The notes under the pieces were generated by a model, which saw nothing but the letters and a program-made list of their open reading frames with translations, searched no databases and had not been told where the DNA came from. Of a stretch of DNA of 64,000 nt, positions 18,751 through 27,326 are shown in pieces; position 1 is the stretch's first letter, and every line of letters begins with the position of its first letter. The translations under genes were made by a program, and so were the position numbers. The DNA comes from Oscillospiraceae bacterium HV4-5-C5C. GTDB lineage: Bacteria > Bacillota > Clostridia > Saccharofermentanales > Fastidiosipilaceae. The stretch is taken from positions 1 through 64,000 of the forward strand of contig JAAVLZ010000012.1 of assembly GCA_012034405.1 (NCBI GenBank), written 5' to 3'.

Positions 18751-20706
18751 TCAGTCGCTCTTTCTCTGGCTGCCGCGGATTTTGGCCCGCTGTTCCGTAC
18801 TCAGAATCTTTTTCCGCATGCGGATCGACTTCGGCGTTACCTCGACCAGCTCATCATCGGCGATAAACTCCAGGCACTGCTCCAGGCTCATCTGCGTAGG
18901 TGTGACCAGGCGCAGGGCTTCATCGGCACCTGACGCCCGCATGTTGGTAACATGCTTCTTTTTGCAGACGTTAACCACGATATCCTCATTTTTAGGATTT
19001 GAGCCTACAATTTCGCCTTCATAGACTTCTTCGCCGGCCGGTATAAACAGCTGACCGCGCTGCTGCGCGTTATACAGGCCATACGTCATAGCCGGCCCAT
19101 TCTCCCAGGCGACCAGCACGCCGTGACCGCGGGTCTCAATTTCGCCCTTCCAGGGTTCAAAGCCCGAAATCACGCTGTTCATGATGCCGTTCCCCTTAGT
19201 GTCACTCAGGAATTCTGAGCGATAACCGATCAGGCCCCGGGACGGAACATTAAACTCCATCCGGGTGTAGCCCTTTTCCGGCGGCAGCATGTTGACCATC
19301 TCCGCTTTACGCTGGCCCAGCTTTTCAATAACCGCGCCGACAAAGTCCTCCGGCACGTCAATCATGACCTGCTCCACCGGTTCGCATTTTTTCCCGTCAA
19401 TTTCCTTAACAATCACGTGCGGCTTGGAGACCTGAAATTCATAGCCTTCACGGCGCATGTTCTCAATCAGGATGGACAGATGCAGTTCACCGCGGCCCTT
19501 GACCACAAAGGAATCCGGAGAATCCGTCTCCTCCAGGCGCATGGCGACGTTGGTCTCAATCTCCTTGAACAGGCGGTCACGCAAGTGACGGCTGGTCACA
19601 TACTTGCCATCCCGGCCGGCAAAGGGCGAGGTGTTGACCGAAAAGTTCATGGAAATAGTCGGTTCATCAATATCCACAAAGGGCAGGGGCTCCGGGCAGT
19701 CAGTTGAGCAGATGGTGTCTCCGATGTTGATCTCCGGGATGCCGGCCACGCAGACGATCTCACCGACTGAGGCCTCCGCCACCTCCACCCGGTTCAGGCC
19801 TTCATAGCGCATGAGTTTGACCACCCGGGATGTGAGTTTGGAGTTATCATCATAGCCGCAGACCACACAGGCCATGCCCTGACGGACCACGCCGCGCTCT
19901 ACCCGGCCGATAGCCAGACGGCCGATATACGGGTCAGAATCAATATTGGATACCAGCAGCTGCAGCGGCGCGGTGGGCTGGCCGTGCGGACAGGGAATGG
20001 TGTTTTCAATGCACTCAAGCAGCGGAATGATATCTTTGGCTTCGCCATTCTGGACCTTTTCCAGCTCCGGTGAGGCAAAGCCGTAGCGGGCGGAGGCATA
20101 AATAACCGGGAAATCCAGCTGCTCATCCGTTGCGCCCAGCTCCATAAAGAGCTCAAAGACCATGTCTTCCACTTCTTTAGGCCTCGCGTCCGGGCGGTCG
20201 ACCTTGTTGATGACCACAATCGGCGTGAGGTTCAGCTCCAGGGCCTTGCGCAGCACAAAACGGGTCTGCGGCATGGGGCCGTCATAAGCATCCACGACCA
20301 GCAGCACGCCGTCCACCATTTTGAGCACGCGCTCGACCTCTCCGCCAAAATCCGCGTGCCCGGGGGTATCCACAATATTGATGCGGAAATGATGGTGGGC
20401 GATGGCGGTGTTCTTTGCCAGGATCGTGATCCCCCGCTCCCGTTCAATGGCGTTGGAATCCATGACCCGGACTTCCACATGCTCGTTGGAGCGGAAGGTC
20501 CCGCTTTGTTTGAGCATCGCGTCCACCAGGGTGGTTTTTCCGTGATCAACGTGAGCTATGATAGCGACATTGCGCAGGTGATCAATCGGGACGGTTTCAT
20601 GCAGCTCCTCATTGACCTCGGTTACCGGCTGATCCGCGGCGGTTTCAGACGGTTGGGTCAGCCTTTCAGTTTCAGAACCGGCTTCAGTTTGATCTGTTTG
20701 TGACAT
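18751..20706 (-). CDS. typA: Translational GTPase TypA/BipA
   Basis: A 651-residue ribosome-binding GTPase that aids 50S assembly and growth under stress. GTPase motifs: [15 protein letters not shown] (G1), RGITI (G2), DTPGHADFG (G3), NKVDRPDA (G4) and SARYG (G5); the EF-G-like domains and the BipA-specific C-terminus follow ([29 protein letters not shown]-like [11 protein letters not shown]). An extra N-terminal tail of about 44 acidic/polar residues precedes the usual start [20 protein letters not shown] lies upstream of the ATG at 20706. It follows der by 25 bases, so der-typA form an operon. Confidence 0.97.
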   Translation of the reverse strand: MSQTDQTEAGSETERLTQPSETAADQPVTEVNEELHETVPIDHLRNVAIIAHVDHGKTTLVDAMLKQSGTFRSNEHVEVRVMDSNAIERERGITILAKNTAIAHHHFRINIVDTPGHADFGGEVERVLKMVDGVLLVVDAYDGPMPQTRFVLRKALELNLTPIVVINKVDRPDARPKEVEDMVFELFMELGATDEQLDFPVIYASARYGFASPELEKVQNGEAKDIIPLLECIENTIPCPHGQPTAPLQLLVSNIDSDPYIGRLAIGRVERGVVRQGMACVVCGYDDNSKLTSRVVKLMRYEGLNRVEVAEASVGEIVCVAGIPEINIGDTICSTDCPEPLPFVDIDEPTISMNFSVNTSPFAGRDGKYVTSRHLRDRLFKEIETNVAMRLEETDSPDSFVVKGRGELHLSILIENMRREGYEFQVSKPHVIVKEIDGKKCEPVEQVMIDVPEDFVGAVIEKLGQRKAEMVNMLPPEKGYTRMEFNVPSRGLIGYRSEFLSDTKGNGIMNSVISGFEPWKGEIETRGHGVLVAWENGPAMTYGLYNAQQRGQLFIPAGEEVYEGEIVGSNPKNEDIVVNVCKKKHVTNMRASGADEALRLVTPTQMSLEQCLEFIADDELVEVTPKSIRMRKKILSTEQRAKIRGSQRKSD

Positions 20707-20731
20707 ATATAGGTATACTCCTTAATCTGCT

Positions 20732-22099
20732 TTACTTAGATGACGGACGGCGCTTTTGTGAGGCGCGGTTTGGCGGGTCATCCTTTCTTTTATCCCGCAG
20801 CAGCAGGCGGATGGGAGTCCCTTCAAAGTCAAAACGGCGGCGCAGCTGATTTTCAATATAGCGCTCATAGCTGAAATGCAGCAGCTGGGTGCTGTTGACA
20901 AACAAGACAAAGGTAGGCGGTTTGACGGAGACCTGCGTGGCATAGGAAATTTTCAGCCGCCGGCCCTTATAGGAAGGCGCCTGAACCCGGCTTTGCAAAT
21001 CGGCGATGACATCGTTCAGCACACCGGTCGTCACCCGCTGAGAGGCCATATTATAGACCTTTACGATCAGCGGATAGAGTTCCTGAATCTGCTGGCCTGT
21101 CAGCACGGAGGTGAATAGAACGGGCGCGTACTCCATAAAGCTCAGCTGATTGCGCACCGACCGGATATAATCCTCCCGGCTGCGGCCGTTTTTAGCTACC
21201 AGATCCCACTTATTCAAGACGATAATCGTGGCTTTTCCCTGGTTGTGGGCCAGGCCGGCTATCTTGCTGTCCTGCTCTGAAATGCCCTCGGCGCAGTCCA
21301 CCATCAGCAAGACAACATCCGCCCGCTCAATCGCGGCAATGCTGCGCAGGACCGAGTAGCGCTCAATCGCGTCATCAATCCGGGCTTTGCGCCGCATGCC
21401 GGCCGTGTCAATAAAAAGGAAACGGCCATAATCGTTTTCCACCAGTGAATCAATGGCGTCCCGGGTGGTGCCGGCAACATCAGACACAATGGCCCGGTCC
21501 TCACCGGACAGAACATTCAGCAAACTGGACTTGCCGACATTCGGCCGGCCCACAATCGCGACATGAATGCGGTCCTCCTGTTCAGCCGGCACGTCGGCAT
21601 CAGTAAAAGCCGCTACCAGCCGGTCCAGAACTTCACCCATACCCAGCGCGTGGGTGGAGGAAACAGCCATGGGCTCCCCCAGCCCCAGGCGGTAAAACTC
21701 GTATAATCCGGCCGGCGCTTCTCCCGGCTGATCACATTTATTGACCGCCAGCACAACCGGCTTGCCGGAGCGGCGCAGCATATCCGCGATATCCGCGTCC
21801 TGCGGCTGCAAGCCGCTCTTAAGATCCACCATGAACAGAATGGCATCGCTCATCTGCACCGCGGCCTCCGCCTGCGAGCGCATACTGCGCAATAAGTCAT
21901 CCTGACTCTCCGGTTCAATGCCGCCGGTATCAATAAGGGTAAAGCTCCGGTCCAGCCACTTAACTTCAGCATACAGCCGGTCCCGGGTCACACCGGGCAG
22001 ATCATCCACAATCGCGATTCTCCGCCCGGCCAGATAGTTGAAAAATGTTGACTTGCCGACATTTGGCCGACCCACCACCGCCACAACTGGCTGGCCCAT
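20732..22099 (-). CDS. der: Ribosome biogenesis GTPase Der (EngA)
   Basis: A 455-residue essential GTPase for 50S maturation with two tandem G domains. G1 motifs GRPNVGKSTFF (about residue 9) and GRPNVGKSSLL (about 184), each with DxxG (DTGGIE, DTAGMR) and NKxD (NKCD, NKWD), and a C-terminal KH-like domain. The basic tail is typical. It starts with AAAGGAGGCAAGC. A hairpin (22129-22156) and the rpmF terminator lie upstream. Confidence 0.97.
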   Translation of the reverse strand: MGQPVVAVVGRPNVGKSTFFNYLAGRRIAIVDDLPGVTRDRLYAEVKWLDRSFTLIDTGGIEPESQDDLLRSMRSQAEAAVQMSDAILFMVDLKSGLQPQDADIADMLRRSGKPVVLAVNKCDQPGEAPAGLYEFYRLGLGEPMAVSSTHALGMGEVLDRLVAAFTDADVPAEQEDRIHVAIVGRPNVGKSSLLNVLSGEDRAIVSDVAGTTRDAIDSLVENDYGRFLFIDTAGMRRKARIDDAIERYSVLRSIAAIERADVVLLMVDCAEGISEQDSKIAGLAHNQGKATIIVLNKWDLVAKNGRSREDYIRSVRNQLSFMEYAPVLFTSVLTGQQIQELYPLIVKVYNMASQRVTTGVLNDVIADLQSRVQAPSYKGRRLKISYATQVSVKPPTFVLFVNSTQLLHFSYERYIENQLRRRFDFEGTPIRLLLRDKRKDDPPNRASQKRRPSSK

Positions 22100-22128
22100 A
22101 GCTTGCCTCCTTTGTATAATTAATAACC

Positions 22129-22156
22129 GTCTGACAGCAGTTTTCTGCCGGCAGAC
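22129..22156 (-). other. Stem-loop in the der leader
   Basis: On the minus strand GTCTGcCGGCAG pairs with CTGCTGtCAGAC around an AAAA loop, with one mismatch and one G-U pair. It is not followed by a T-run. It could be a leader structure of der. Confidence 0.4.
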
Positions 22157-22161
22157 TCAGT

Positions 22162-22200
22162 AAAAAGAGCAACGAGTACTTGCTGCACCCGCTGCTCTTT
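22162..22200 (-). terminator. Terminator after rpmF
   Basis: Minus strand AAAGAGCA (22193-22200) pairs with TGCTCTTT (22164-22171), followed by further T. A shorter AGCAA/TTGCT pairing is nested within. Confidence 0.75.
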
Positions 22201-22231
22201 ACCTGAATGCTCCAAGTTTCTAAAGCCGGTT

Positions 22232-22417
22232 TTATTGTGCTTCGCCGACTTTAACGACTTCACGGCCCTGATAGAAGCCACAAGCCTTGCAGGCACGATG
22301 CGGCTGCATCAACTGGTGGCATTTAGGACACTCCGTCAGTGTGGGTGCCGCCACTTTCCAATTAGAACGCGAACGATGTGAGCGCGCCTTGGACCATCTG
22401 CTCTTAGGTACTGCCAT
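22232..22417 (-). CDS. rpmF: 50S ribosomal protein L32
   Basis: A 61-residue zinc-ribbon ribosomal protein, starting MAVPKSRWSKARSHRSR with the four Cys of the C+ form (CPKC and CKAC). GGAGGTG precedes the start. It follows the DUF177 gene by 39 bases, the standard Firmicute pairing, and is closed by a terminator. Confidence 0.97.
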   Translation of the reverse strand: MAVPKSRWSKARSHRSRSNWKVAAPTLTECPKCHQLMQPHRACKACGFYQGREVVKVGEAQ

Positions 22418-22456
22418 TGTCTTACACCTCCATAGTTCTGTAACGCCCTCACGGTC

Positions 22457-23008
22457 TTACAGTAAATTATTTAACGCTCCGAAAGGCGATTGGCTGCCTC
22501 CCGTCTGCTCTGTCCTGCAAGTGCAAGGCCCCTGATTCAGGTCCTGCCCGCAGTGCGGACACAGCCCGCGACAATCCGCGCGGCACAACACTTTAGTTGG
22601 CAGAACTAAAATAATAGCCTCTGTCAACGCTGTTGTCAAATCTATTATGTGTCCGGTATATGCGTAACAGGGAATCTCAGTTGCTGCCTCTGGCTCTGCC
22701 CCTGCCGGTTCAGCTCCGGTTTCAGCAGCAGCCTGACTGTCATTGCTGAACGCAAGACTCAAGGCGACTGTCTCCGCCCGGCCGACCGTCTCCAGGCAGC
22801 GGGCGCAAGGCGCCTGCCAGTTAAACCGGGCCTGGCCGTCAAACCGCAACTTGCCCTGACCTTCATACCTGAGTTGACCAGAGACCGTCAGCGGACCCGG
22901 GAAAGAAAACTCCCGGTAAGACTGCAGTACCTCTGCCGCGGGTACCTGAAGATGAACCGGAAGGCTGGAGCCGTTTTGCCGGCCGACTTCCCTGATATCT
23001 ATCCTCAT
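22457..23008 (-). CDS. DUF177 (YceD-like) protein
   Basis: A 183-residue YceD/DUF177 protein. It shows the family core MRIDIREV, FPGPLTVSG, RFNWQAPCARCLE, and a C-terminal Cys cluster (CRADCRGLCPHCGQ, CTCR) that probably binds zinc. In bacteria and plants YceD is linked to 23S rRNA accumulation and is nearly always next to rpmF, as here. The start at 23008 is set by GGAGGTG; the frame is open 13 codons further but without a site. An excellent promoter lies just upstream. Confidence 0.9.
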   Translation of the reverse strand: MRIDIREVGRQNGSSLPVHLQVPAAEVLQSYREFSFPGPLTVSGQLRYEGQGKLRFDGQARFNWQAPCARCLETVGRAETVALSLAFSNDSQAAAETGAEPAGAEPEAATEIPCYAYTGHIIDLTTALTEAIILVLPTKVLCRADCRGLCPHCGQDLNQGPCTCRTEQTGGSQSPFGALNNLL

Positions 23009-23035
23009 GTTCACACCTCCACAGACACGCTCAAA

Positions 23036-23064
23036 ATTATGCAACAAGGGCGTGCATAAGTCAA
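23036..23064 (-). promoter_or_regulatory. Promoter of DUF177-rpmF
   Basis: Minus strand: -35 TTGACT (23059-23064), 17-base spacer, -10 CATAAT (23036-23041). Confidence 0.85.
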
Positions 23065-23253
23065 TGTACGATTGCTGAAATCGGGCACAAAATCCAGCAG
23101 AAAATCCGGCATAGTCAGAACCCTGACTCCTCTTAACAGTTCAACCGCGTCTGTTTTCCCGGGTCACAGCGGAGGACCGGCCGGAAACGCCGGCCGCCTC
23201 ATATATGTTCGCCGCTCATTTCATATCATAGATCTGCAGGTCAGCGGCAGATA

Positions 23254-23291
23254 TGAACCACTTAGCCGATATATCTGGACGCCGTGGTTCA
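23254..23291. promoter_or_regulatory. Inverted repeat TGAACCAC / GTGGTTCA upstream of LytTR gene
   Basis: Perfect 8-base arms at 23254-23261 and 23284-23291, separated by 22 bases (arm-to-arm about three helical turns). It overlaps the predicted -35 and ends 7 bases before the -10 of the LytTR gene, so it is placed as an operator, possibly for autoregulation. Confidence 0.5.
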
Positions 23292-23304
23292 AGGCCCGCA
23301 TAAT
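23276..23304 (+). promoter_or_regulatory. Weak promoter of LytTR-DUF3021
   Basis: -35 TGGACG (23276-23281), 17-base spacer, -10 CATAAT (23299-23304). The poor -35 suggests an activator. Confidence 0.45.
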
Positions 23305-23336
23305 TTAAGAGCCGGCACGAAGTAAGGAGTAATGAT

Positions 23337-23774
23337 ATGAACGTTGACATAAGGATATCACCTGAGGTATCCGAGCCCTATGCAGTCATTTACGCAGCCG
23401 AGCTGACGGAAGAGATCACCAGTCTGGCGTCAGACTTAAGCAGCAGCGGCGGAAAGCTGCTGGCAGTATGGGAAAACAACTCCCTTCAGGTCCTGCGGCC
23501 TCAGGATATTTTCCTAATCCGGAGCGAGAACGGCCAGACCGTAGTCTGTTGTGAACAAAAGCAGTACTGCTGCCCCAAAAAGCTGTATGAAGCTGAAGCA
23601 ATTCTGAGTTCAGGCTTTATGCGCATTTCAAAATCCGCCCTGATAAACCTGCAGTATCTGGACGCGATGGAACTATCATTTAGCGGTCTGATGCTCTTGA
23701 AGCTGAAAAACGGCAGTCAGGAGTACATATCCAGAAAATACCTGCCCAGATTGAAGCAGTATCTGGGATTATGA
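23337..23774 (+). CDS. Stand-alone LytTR-domain transcription regulator
   Basis: A 145-residue protein lacking a receiver domain. The second half is a LytTR DNA-binding domain: DIFLIRSENGQTVV, the Leu-rich strand ILSSGFMRISKSALINLQYL and the end ISRKYLPRLKQYLGL. The first half is a small alpha/beta region seen in this group. Such orphan LytTR proteins are usually paired with a DUF3021 membrane protein that restrains them, as here. AAGGAG lies 8 bases upstream of the start. Targets are unknown; its own promoter holds an inverted repeat. Confidence 0.88.
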   Translation: MNVDIRISPEVSEPYAVIYAAELTEEITSLASDLSSSGGKLLAVWENNSLQVLRPQDIFLIRSENGQTVVCCEQKQYCCPKKLYEAEAILSSGFMRISKSALINLQYLDAMELSFSGLMLLKLKNGSQEYISRKYLPRLKQYLGL

Positions 23775-23790
23775 AAGGATGATTGAATTC

Positions 23791-24219
23791 ATGAAAAAGC
23801 TACTTCATTCTTGTGCGGTTGGCTGCTTAATCAGCCTCAGTTTGTTTGTAATCGGAGGGATAATTTTTGATTTCTTTTTCCACGGTCAGTTTGTCCTGGA
23901 AAATTACGGTTTCAGCAAGATGGCGGCAGCCTCCCTGCTGATCGGTCTGGGATTTGCCCTGCCCTCCGGCATTTATGACCATCAACGATTGCCGTTCGGT
24001 TTAAAAGTACTCATCCACATGGGGATCGGCTGCGGTATTCTGTTGCTCTCAGCCTGTCTGGCGGGCTGGATTCCCGTGCAGGCTGGTCTGGCAGCCATCC
24101 TGTGGGCCGCCGGAGCTGAAATCGCCGTTGCTTTTCTTATCTGGCTTGGTTTCTACCTTTACTACAGGCAACAGACAGCAAAAATAAACCGGCGTATCAA
24201 AGAAAAGGCACAGTCCTGA
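23791..24219 (+). CDS. DUF3021 family membrane protein
   Basis: A 142-residue protein with four hydrophobic segments (about 10-30, 42-62, 72-95 and 102-125) and a basic cytoplasmic C-terminus (QQTAKINRRIKEK). This matches DUF3021, the partner of stand-alone LytTR regulators in Firmicutes and a likely membrane inhibitor. The ATG at 23791 has AAAGGA 11 bases upstream; an ATG 12 bases earlier sits directly on that site. The gap to the LytTR stop is 16 bases. Confidence 0.82.
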   Translation: MKKLLHSCAVGCLISLSLFVIGGIIFDFFFHGQFVLENYGFSKMAAASLLIGLGFALPSGIYDHQRLPFGLKVLIHMGIGCGILLLSACLAGWIPVQAGLAAILWAAGAEIAVAFLIWLGFYLYYRQQTAKINRRIKEKAQS

Positions 24220-24243
24220 CGCTGAGGCATCACGCCTGTTTGC

Positions 24244-24558
24244 TTACCGCTCTCTGGTCCAGGGCCAGCGTGTATTCAGATGCCCGGCCTTCAGGCGGGC
24301 CCAGCTGCGGCGCCAGAACTGCCAAAAGCCGGTCAGCTCGCGCCCTTGTCCCTCTGCAGTGAGGGGTAGGGGCTCTGTTGCCGGCTGATGCTCATCCGCG
24401 TAGTATTCCGCGGCGATCTGAAAGTCACGTGCTTTATCAGCAAGCTGCGGCCGCACCGGTTCGGGTATGGCGGTGGCTTCCGCTTCAGCAGATTGCGGAG
24501 CTTTATCCACGGTTGACTTTACCGCCGATTCTTTTGGGAGCAAACTTGAATCAGGCAC
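24244..24558 (-). CDS. Small hypothetical protein coupled to DUF1934 gene
   Basis: A 104-residue frame starting at GTG (24558), with an AGGAGG site 5 bases upstream and only 10 bases after the DUF1934 stop, which supports translation. The protein is polar and disordered (Ala, Glu, Pro) up to about residue 75, and ends in a Trp/Arg-rich tail (FWQFWRRSWARLK). No family recognised and no membrane segment. It is the last gene of the long minus-strand run and converges on the DUF3021 gene 24 bases away. Confidence 0.55.
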   Translation of the reverse strand: MPDSSLLPKESAVKSTVDKAPQSAEAEATAIPEPVRPQLADKARDFQIAAEYYADEHQPATEPLPLTAEGQGRELTGFWQFWRRSWARLKAGHLNTRWPWTRER

Positions 24559-24568
24559 GGCTCCTCCT

Positions 24569-25078
24569 TCAGCTGCGGAAACGATATTCCACATCCAGAT
24601 GAGTGCTGGTGGCCGGTGAATCGGAAAAATCCACCGCATAGCTGATATGTACCTTACCGCCATCCGGTTTTTGCCGGATCTGAACCCGATTCGTGAACAG
24701 GCCCATCTGTAAGCTGCCAAAGGGGGTCTGGAGGTGGGTGACATGACGGTGACCTTCTTTAAAAGCCATGGTCATCTGATTTTCGCCATTGCGCAGCAGC
24801 AGGACGGAGCCGTCATCATTCAGCGTCAGGGTCGTGAGGGTCTTGCCAAGGCCGCTTTGCTGGCTCTCCCGATATGCCAGGATCGTCCGCTCAGCCTTAC
24901 GGTACCAGCGGCCTTGTGTCGCCAGTTTAATTACCTCAGGCGTTTGCCCGTTTTCCCAGGATTTGCCGGTGATCACCAGGGAGATATCCCGTTTCATGTC
25001 GCCGCCTGTGGCTGCAGCCGTGAGGCTCAGCTCCCGCGCGCCGGACCTGGCGGATAGATGTTTACGATTTGCGGTCAT
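24569..25078 (-). CDS. DUF1934 (YwiB-like) protein
   Basis: A beta-barrel protein of about 169 residues of the lipocalin-like DUF1934 family: KRDISLVITGKSW, YRESQQSGLGKTLTTLTL, NQMTMAFKEGHRH, TPFGSLQMGLFT and ISYAVDFS. The function is unknown; in B. subtilis ywiB lies by argS. The start at 25078 is supported by AGGTGAT 4 bases upstream. A start at MKRDIS (24997) would give the usual family length of about 142, so the first 27 residues are uncertain. It follows ddl by 24 bases. Confidence 0.75.
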   Translation of the reverse strand: MTANRKHLSARSGARELSLTAAATGGDMKRDISLVITGKSWENGQTPEVIKLATQGRWYRKAERTILAYRESQQSGLGKTLTTLTLNDDGSVLLLRNGENQMTMAFKEGHRHVTHLQTPFGSLQMGLFTNRVQIRQKPDGGKVHISYAVDFSDSPATSTHLDVEYRFRS

Positions 25079-25102
25079 ATGTATCACCTGTACTGTTATC
25101 GC

Positions 25103-26206
25103 TTAGCCAGCTTCAACCTGGCGCCGGCGCTGAACAAAGTCAGCTTCAGCCAGCTCACAAAGTCTTGTGACTAACTCCGCCATGGATAGGCCCGCTTGGG
25201 CAAAAGCCTGCGGATACAGGCTGATGGGGGTAAATCCCGGCAGATTATTGATTTCATTCAAAAAGATCCGGTCGTCATGCCGGTCGACAAAAAAGTCGAC
25301 TCTGGCCAGTCCGCTGAGGTCAAGCAGCCTGAAGGCTCGGAGGGCGTAGGCCTGCAATTGTTCCAGTATGGCCGGGTCCAGTTCCGCCGGAATCTGACAG
25401 TAAGAGCCATCCTCAGAAAAATACTTGGTCCGGTAATCATAAAACCCGGCCTGATCCTGCATGACAATTTCTCCCGGAGCGGCCGCGACCGGCTGCTGAT
25501 TGCCTAAAACCGCCACCTCAAGCTCCCGCTTTTCCAGCAGGCGTTCCACCAGGATCCGGTGATCGTATACGGATACCGCCTTAAGTCCGGCAACCAGCTC
25601 CGGCAGGGTTTCCGCCGGCAGGGTGCCGACGGAAGAGCCGCCGTTGGCAGGCTTCAGAAAGCAAGGCAGGCCGCCCAGTTCCTTAAGGCAGTTTGCCGCC
25701 GCCTGCTCCGGCTGGCTGAGTATGTCTTCACGGTATACCACAGCATAGGGTACCACCGGGATGCCCGCGGTCTGCAGGACCTGCTTGGTCAGGATCTTAT
25801 CCATGGCCACCGCCGAGCCCGCAACTTTGCTGCCAACATATGGAATGCCAGTCATATCCAGCAGCCCTTGCAGTACCCCGTCTTCGCAATTTATGCCGTG
25901 TACCGCCGGATAAATGATGTCCGGCACAAAGCCCGCCCTGGCCAGTACAAAATCACGGGGCGAAAGGATATCTGCCGGCGCGGCAGTCTGATTCTCCGGA
26001 TGCTCAAGGGCCAGCTCAGCCCAGTCGGGCCGCAGCAGCTCTTCATCCGGATAGGGGAAACGCAGCCAACGGCCGTCCATGGTGATGCCAAGCTTATGAA
26101 CGGAGTATCCCGCCGCTTTTAAAGCGCTGCTGATATTTAAAGCCGAACGGCAGGAAACCATGTGCTCGGTTGAAGCACCACCAAATAAAAGTAAAACGTT
26201 TTTCAT
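25103..26206 (-). CDS. ddl: D-alanine--D-alanine ligase
   Basis: A 367-residue ATP-grasp enzyme joining two D-Ala for peptidoglycan. It shows LLFGGASTEHMVSCRSA (first substrate Glu), PAVHGINCEDG, IPYVGSKVAGSAVAMDK, FLKPANGGSSVGT, the omega-loop Tyr in YDYRTKYF (D-Ala rather than D-lactate specificity) and LNEINNLPGFTPISLYP. The omega-loop Tyr argues against a vancomycin-resistance ligase. The start at 26206 matches the family; the frame extends 13 codons upstream without support. It sits downstream of the coiled-coil gene, away from murF. Confidence 0.94.
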   Translation of the reverse strand: MKNVLLLFGGASTEHMVSCRSALNISSALKAAGYSVHKLGITMDGRWLRFPYPDEELLRPDWAELALEHPENQTAAPADILSPRDFVLARAGFVPDIIYPAVHGINCEDGVLQGLLDMTGIPYVGSKVAGSAVAMDKILTKQVLQTAGIPVVPYAVVYREDILSQPEQAAANCLKELGGLPCFLKPANGGSSVGTLPAETLPELVAGLKAVSVYDHRILVERLLEKRELEVAVLGNQQPVAAAPGEIVMQDQAGFYDYRTKYFSEDGSYCQIPAELDPAILEQLQAYALRAFRLLDLSGLARVDFFVDRHDDRIFLNEINNLPGFTPISLYPQAFAQAGLSMAELVTRLCELAEADFVQRRRQVEAG

Positions 26207-26329
26207 CCTGTTCTCTTTCATAGAAGCCTGGCTGTAACAGTCCACACCGCGTCACCCAAAGGTGCCGGCCGGCCTGATCTGCTGTAAGCAGCCGGTTTTG
26301 GCCGCAGCCGGCGCCGGCAGCCAATAGTT

Positions 26330-26827
26330 TTACTTCAATTCCTTTTTATTCTTCTGAATCGTGACCAGCATGGTGGTCAGTTGCTCCTCCAGCTCACTCA
26401 GGCGCTTGTTGGCATAATCAAGCGAGCCCTGACGGATCTGCCGGGCAGACTGATTAGCCTTTTCAAGGGTCTGGGCCGCGACCTGACGGGCCTGCAGGGT
26501 AATCTCATGCTCATCAATCATGGCAGCTACCCGTTTTTCAGCCTGGCGAAGCAGATTATCCGCGTCCTTGCGCGCTTCCGCCACCACCTGGCGATTTTGC
26601 TGCAGCAGCCAGCGGGCCTGCTTGATCTCCACCGGCAGATTGTCCCTGAGCATGCCGATCAAAACCAGCAGTTCCTCCCGGTCAACCATGCAGTTACCGG
26701 AGAAAGGTATGGTTTTGGCCTGCAGGACCTGATTCTCCAGCCGGTCTATCAGCTCATAGAGATCATTTTCATTATTGGGAGCGGCTGGTTTCTGGCCATT
26801 TGCGCTGGCCGCAGTCTGATCACTCAT
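26330..26827 (-). CDS. Coiled-coil protein, V/F-ATPase subunit-like
   Basis: A 165-residue soluble protein, nearly all helical and charged after a polar N-terminus. From about residue 65 the sequence (ARWLLQQNRQVVAEARKDAD, LRQAEKRVAAMIDEHEI) resembles proteins annotated as ATPase subunit H/E-like or DivIVA-like that lie next to coaD in Clostridia. No catalytic motif is visible. It may act as a structural or division-related factor. The start overlaps the coaD stop by 8 bases. Confidence 0.65.
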   Translation of the reverse strand: MSDQTAASANGQKPAAPNNENDLYELIDRLENQVLQAKTIPFSGNCMVDREELLVLIGMLRDNLPVEIKQARWLLQQNRQVVAEARKDADNLLRQAEKRVAAMIDEHEITLQARQVAAQTLEKANQSARQIRQGSLDYANKRLSELEEQLTTMLVTIQKNKKELK

Positions 26828-27326
26828 GCAGTTTATCCTCCTGATGGCGGCTCTTCAGACGCCTACTCACAAAATCCACAATAGCCGGAGGCACCATAGC
26901 GCTGATATCTCCGCCAAAAGACCCCACTTCACGAACAATACTGGAGCTGGTAAAGGCCAGGTCAGGTCTGGAAAGCAGTATCAGCATCTCAAAGTCACGG
27001 TACAGTAACCGGTTAGCGGTGGCCATGTCCTGTTCATAACGCAGATCCGACTCACTCCGGATCCCCCTGACGACCGCGCTGGCCTGTTTCAGCCGGACAT
27101 AATCTACCAGCAGTCCGTTATAGTGATCAACCGTGCAGTTGGGTAAATCTTCAAAGCAGGTTTGCAGCATCTTCACCCGCTCCTCAACAGAAAAGCACGC
27201 CTGCTTGCTGGCGTTGGGCAGCACGACCACATATAAATTCCGACACAGCGCCGCCGCCCGCCGGGCAATGTCAAGATGGCCCATAGTCGGCGGATCAAAG
27301 GTCCCCGGATATATGAATGTGTTCAT
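26820..27326 (-). CDS. coaD: Phosphopantetheine adenylyltransferase
   Basis: A 168-residue enzyme of CoA synthesis transferring AMP to 4'-phosphopantetheine. It shows the nucleotidyltransferase start YPGTFDPPTMGHLDIARRA (T/HxGH motif) and VVRGIRSESDLRYEQDMA, and SSSIVREV near the end. The start codon shares its A with the rsmD stop (TGATG), preceded by GGAGG; an adjacent GTG is also possible. The rsmD-coaD order is standard. Confidence 0.96.
   Translation of the reverse strand: MNTFIYPGTFDPPTMGHLDIARRAAALCRNLYVVVLPNASKQACFSVEERVKMLQTCFEDLPNCTVDHYNGLLVDYVRLKQASAVVRGIRSESDLRYEQDMATANRLLYRDFEMLILLSRPDLAFTSSSIVREVGSFGGDISAMVPPAIVDFVSRRLKSRHQEDKLHE

Larger units (their letters stand above)
23009..23336. 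other. Divergent intergenic region DUF177 / LytTR
   Basis: Contains the DUF177 promoter on the left, and the inverted repeat and weak promoter of the LytTR gene on the right. No gene seen in the middle. Confidence 0.6.

Noticed and set aside
24559-24744. Upstream extension of the small 104-residue gene to a longer frame
   Set aside because: The extra part lies out of frame within DUF1934; the GTG at 24558 has the ribosome site.
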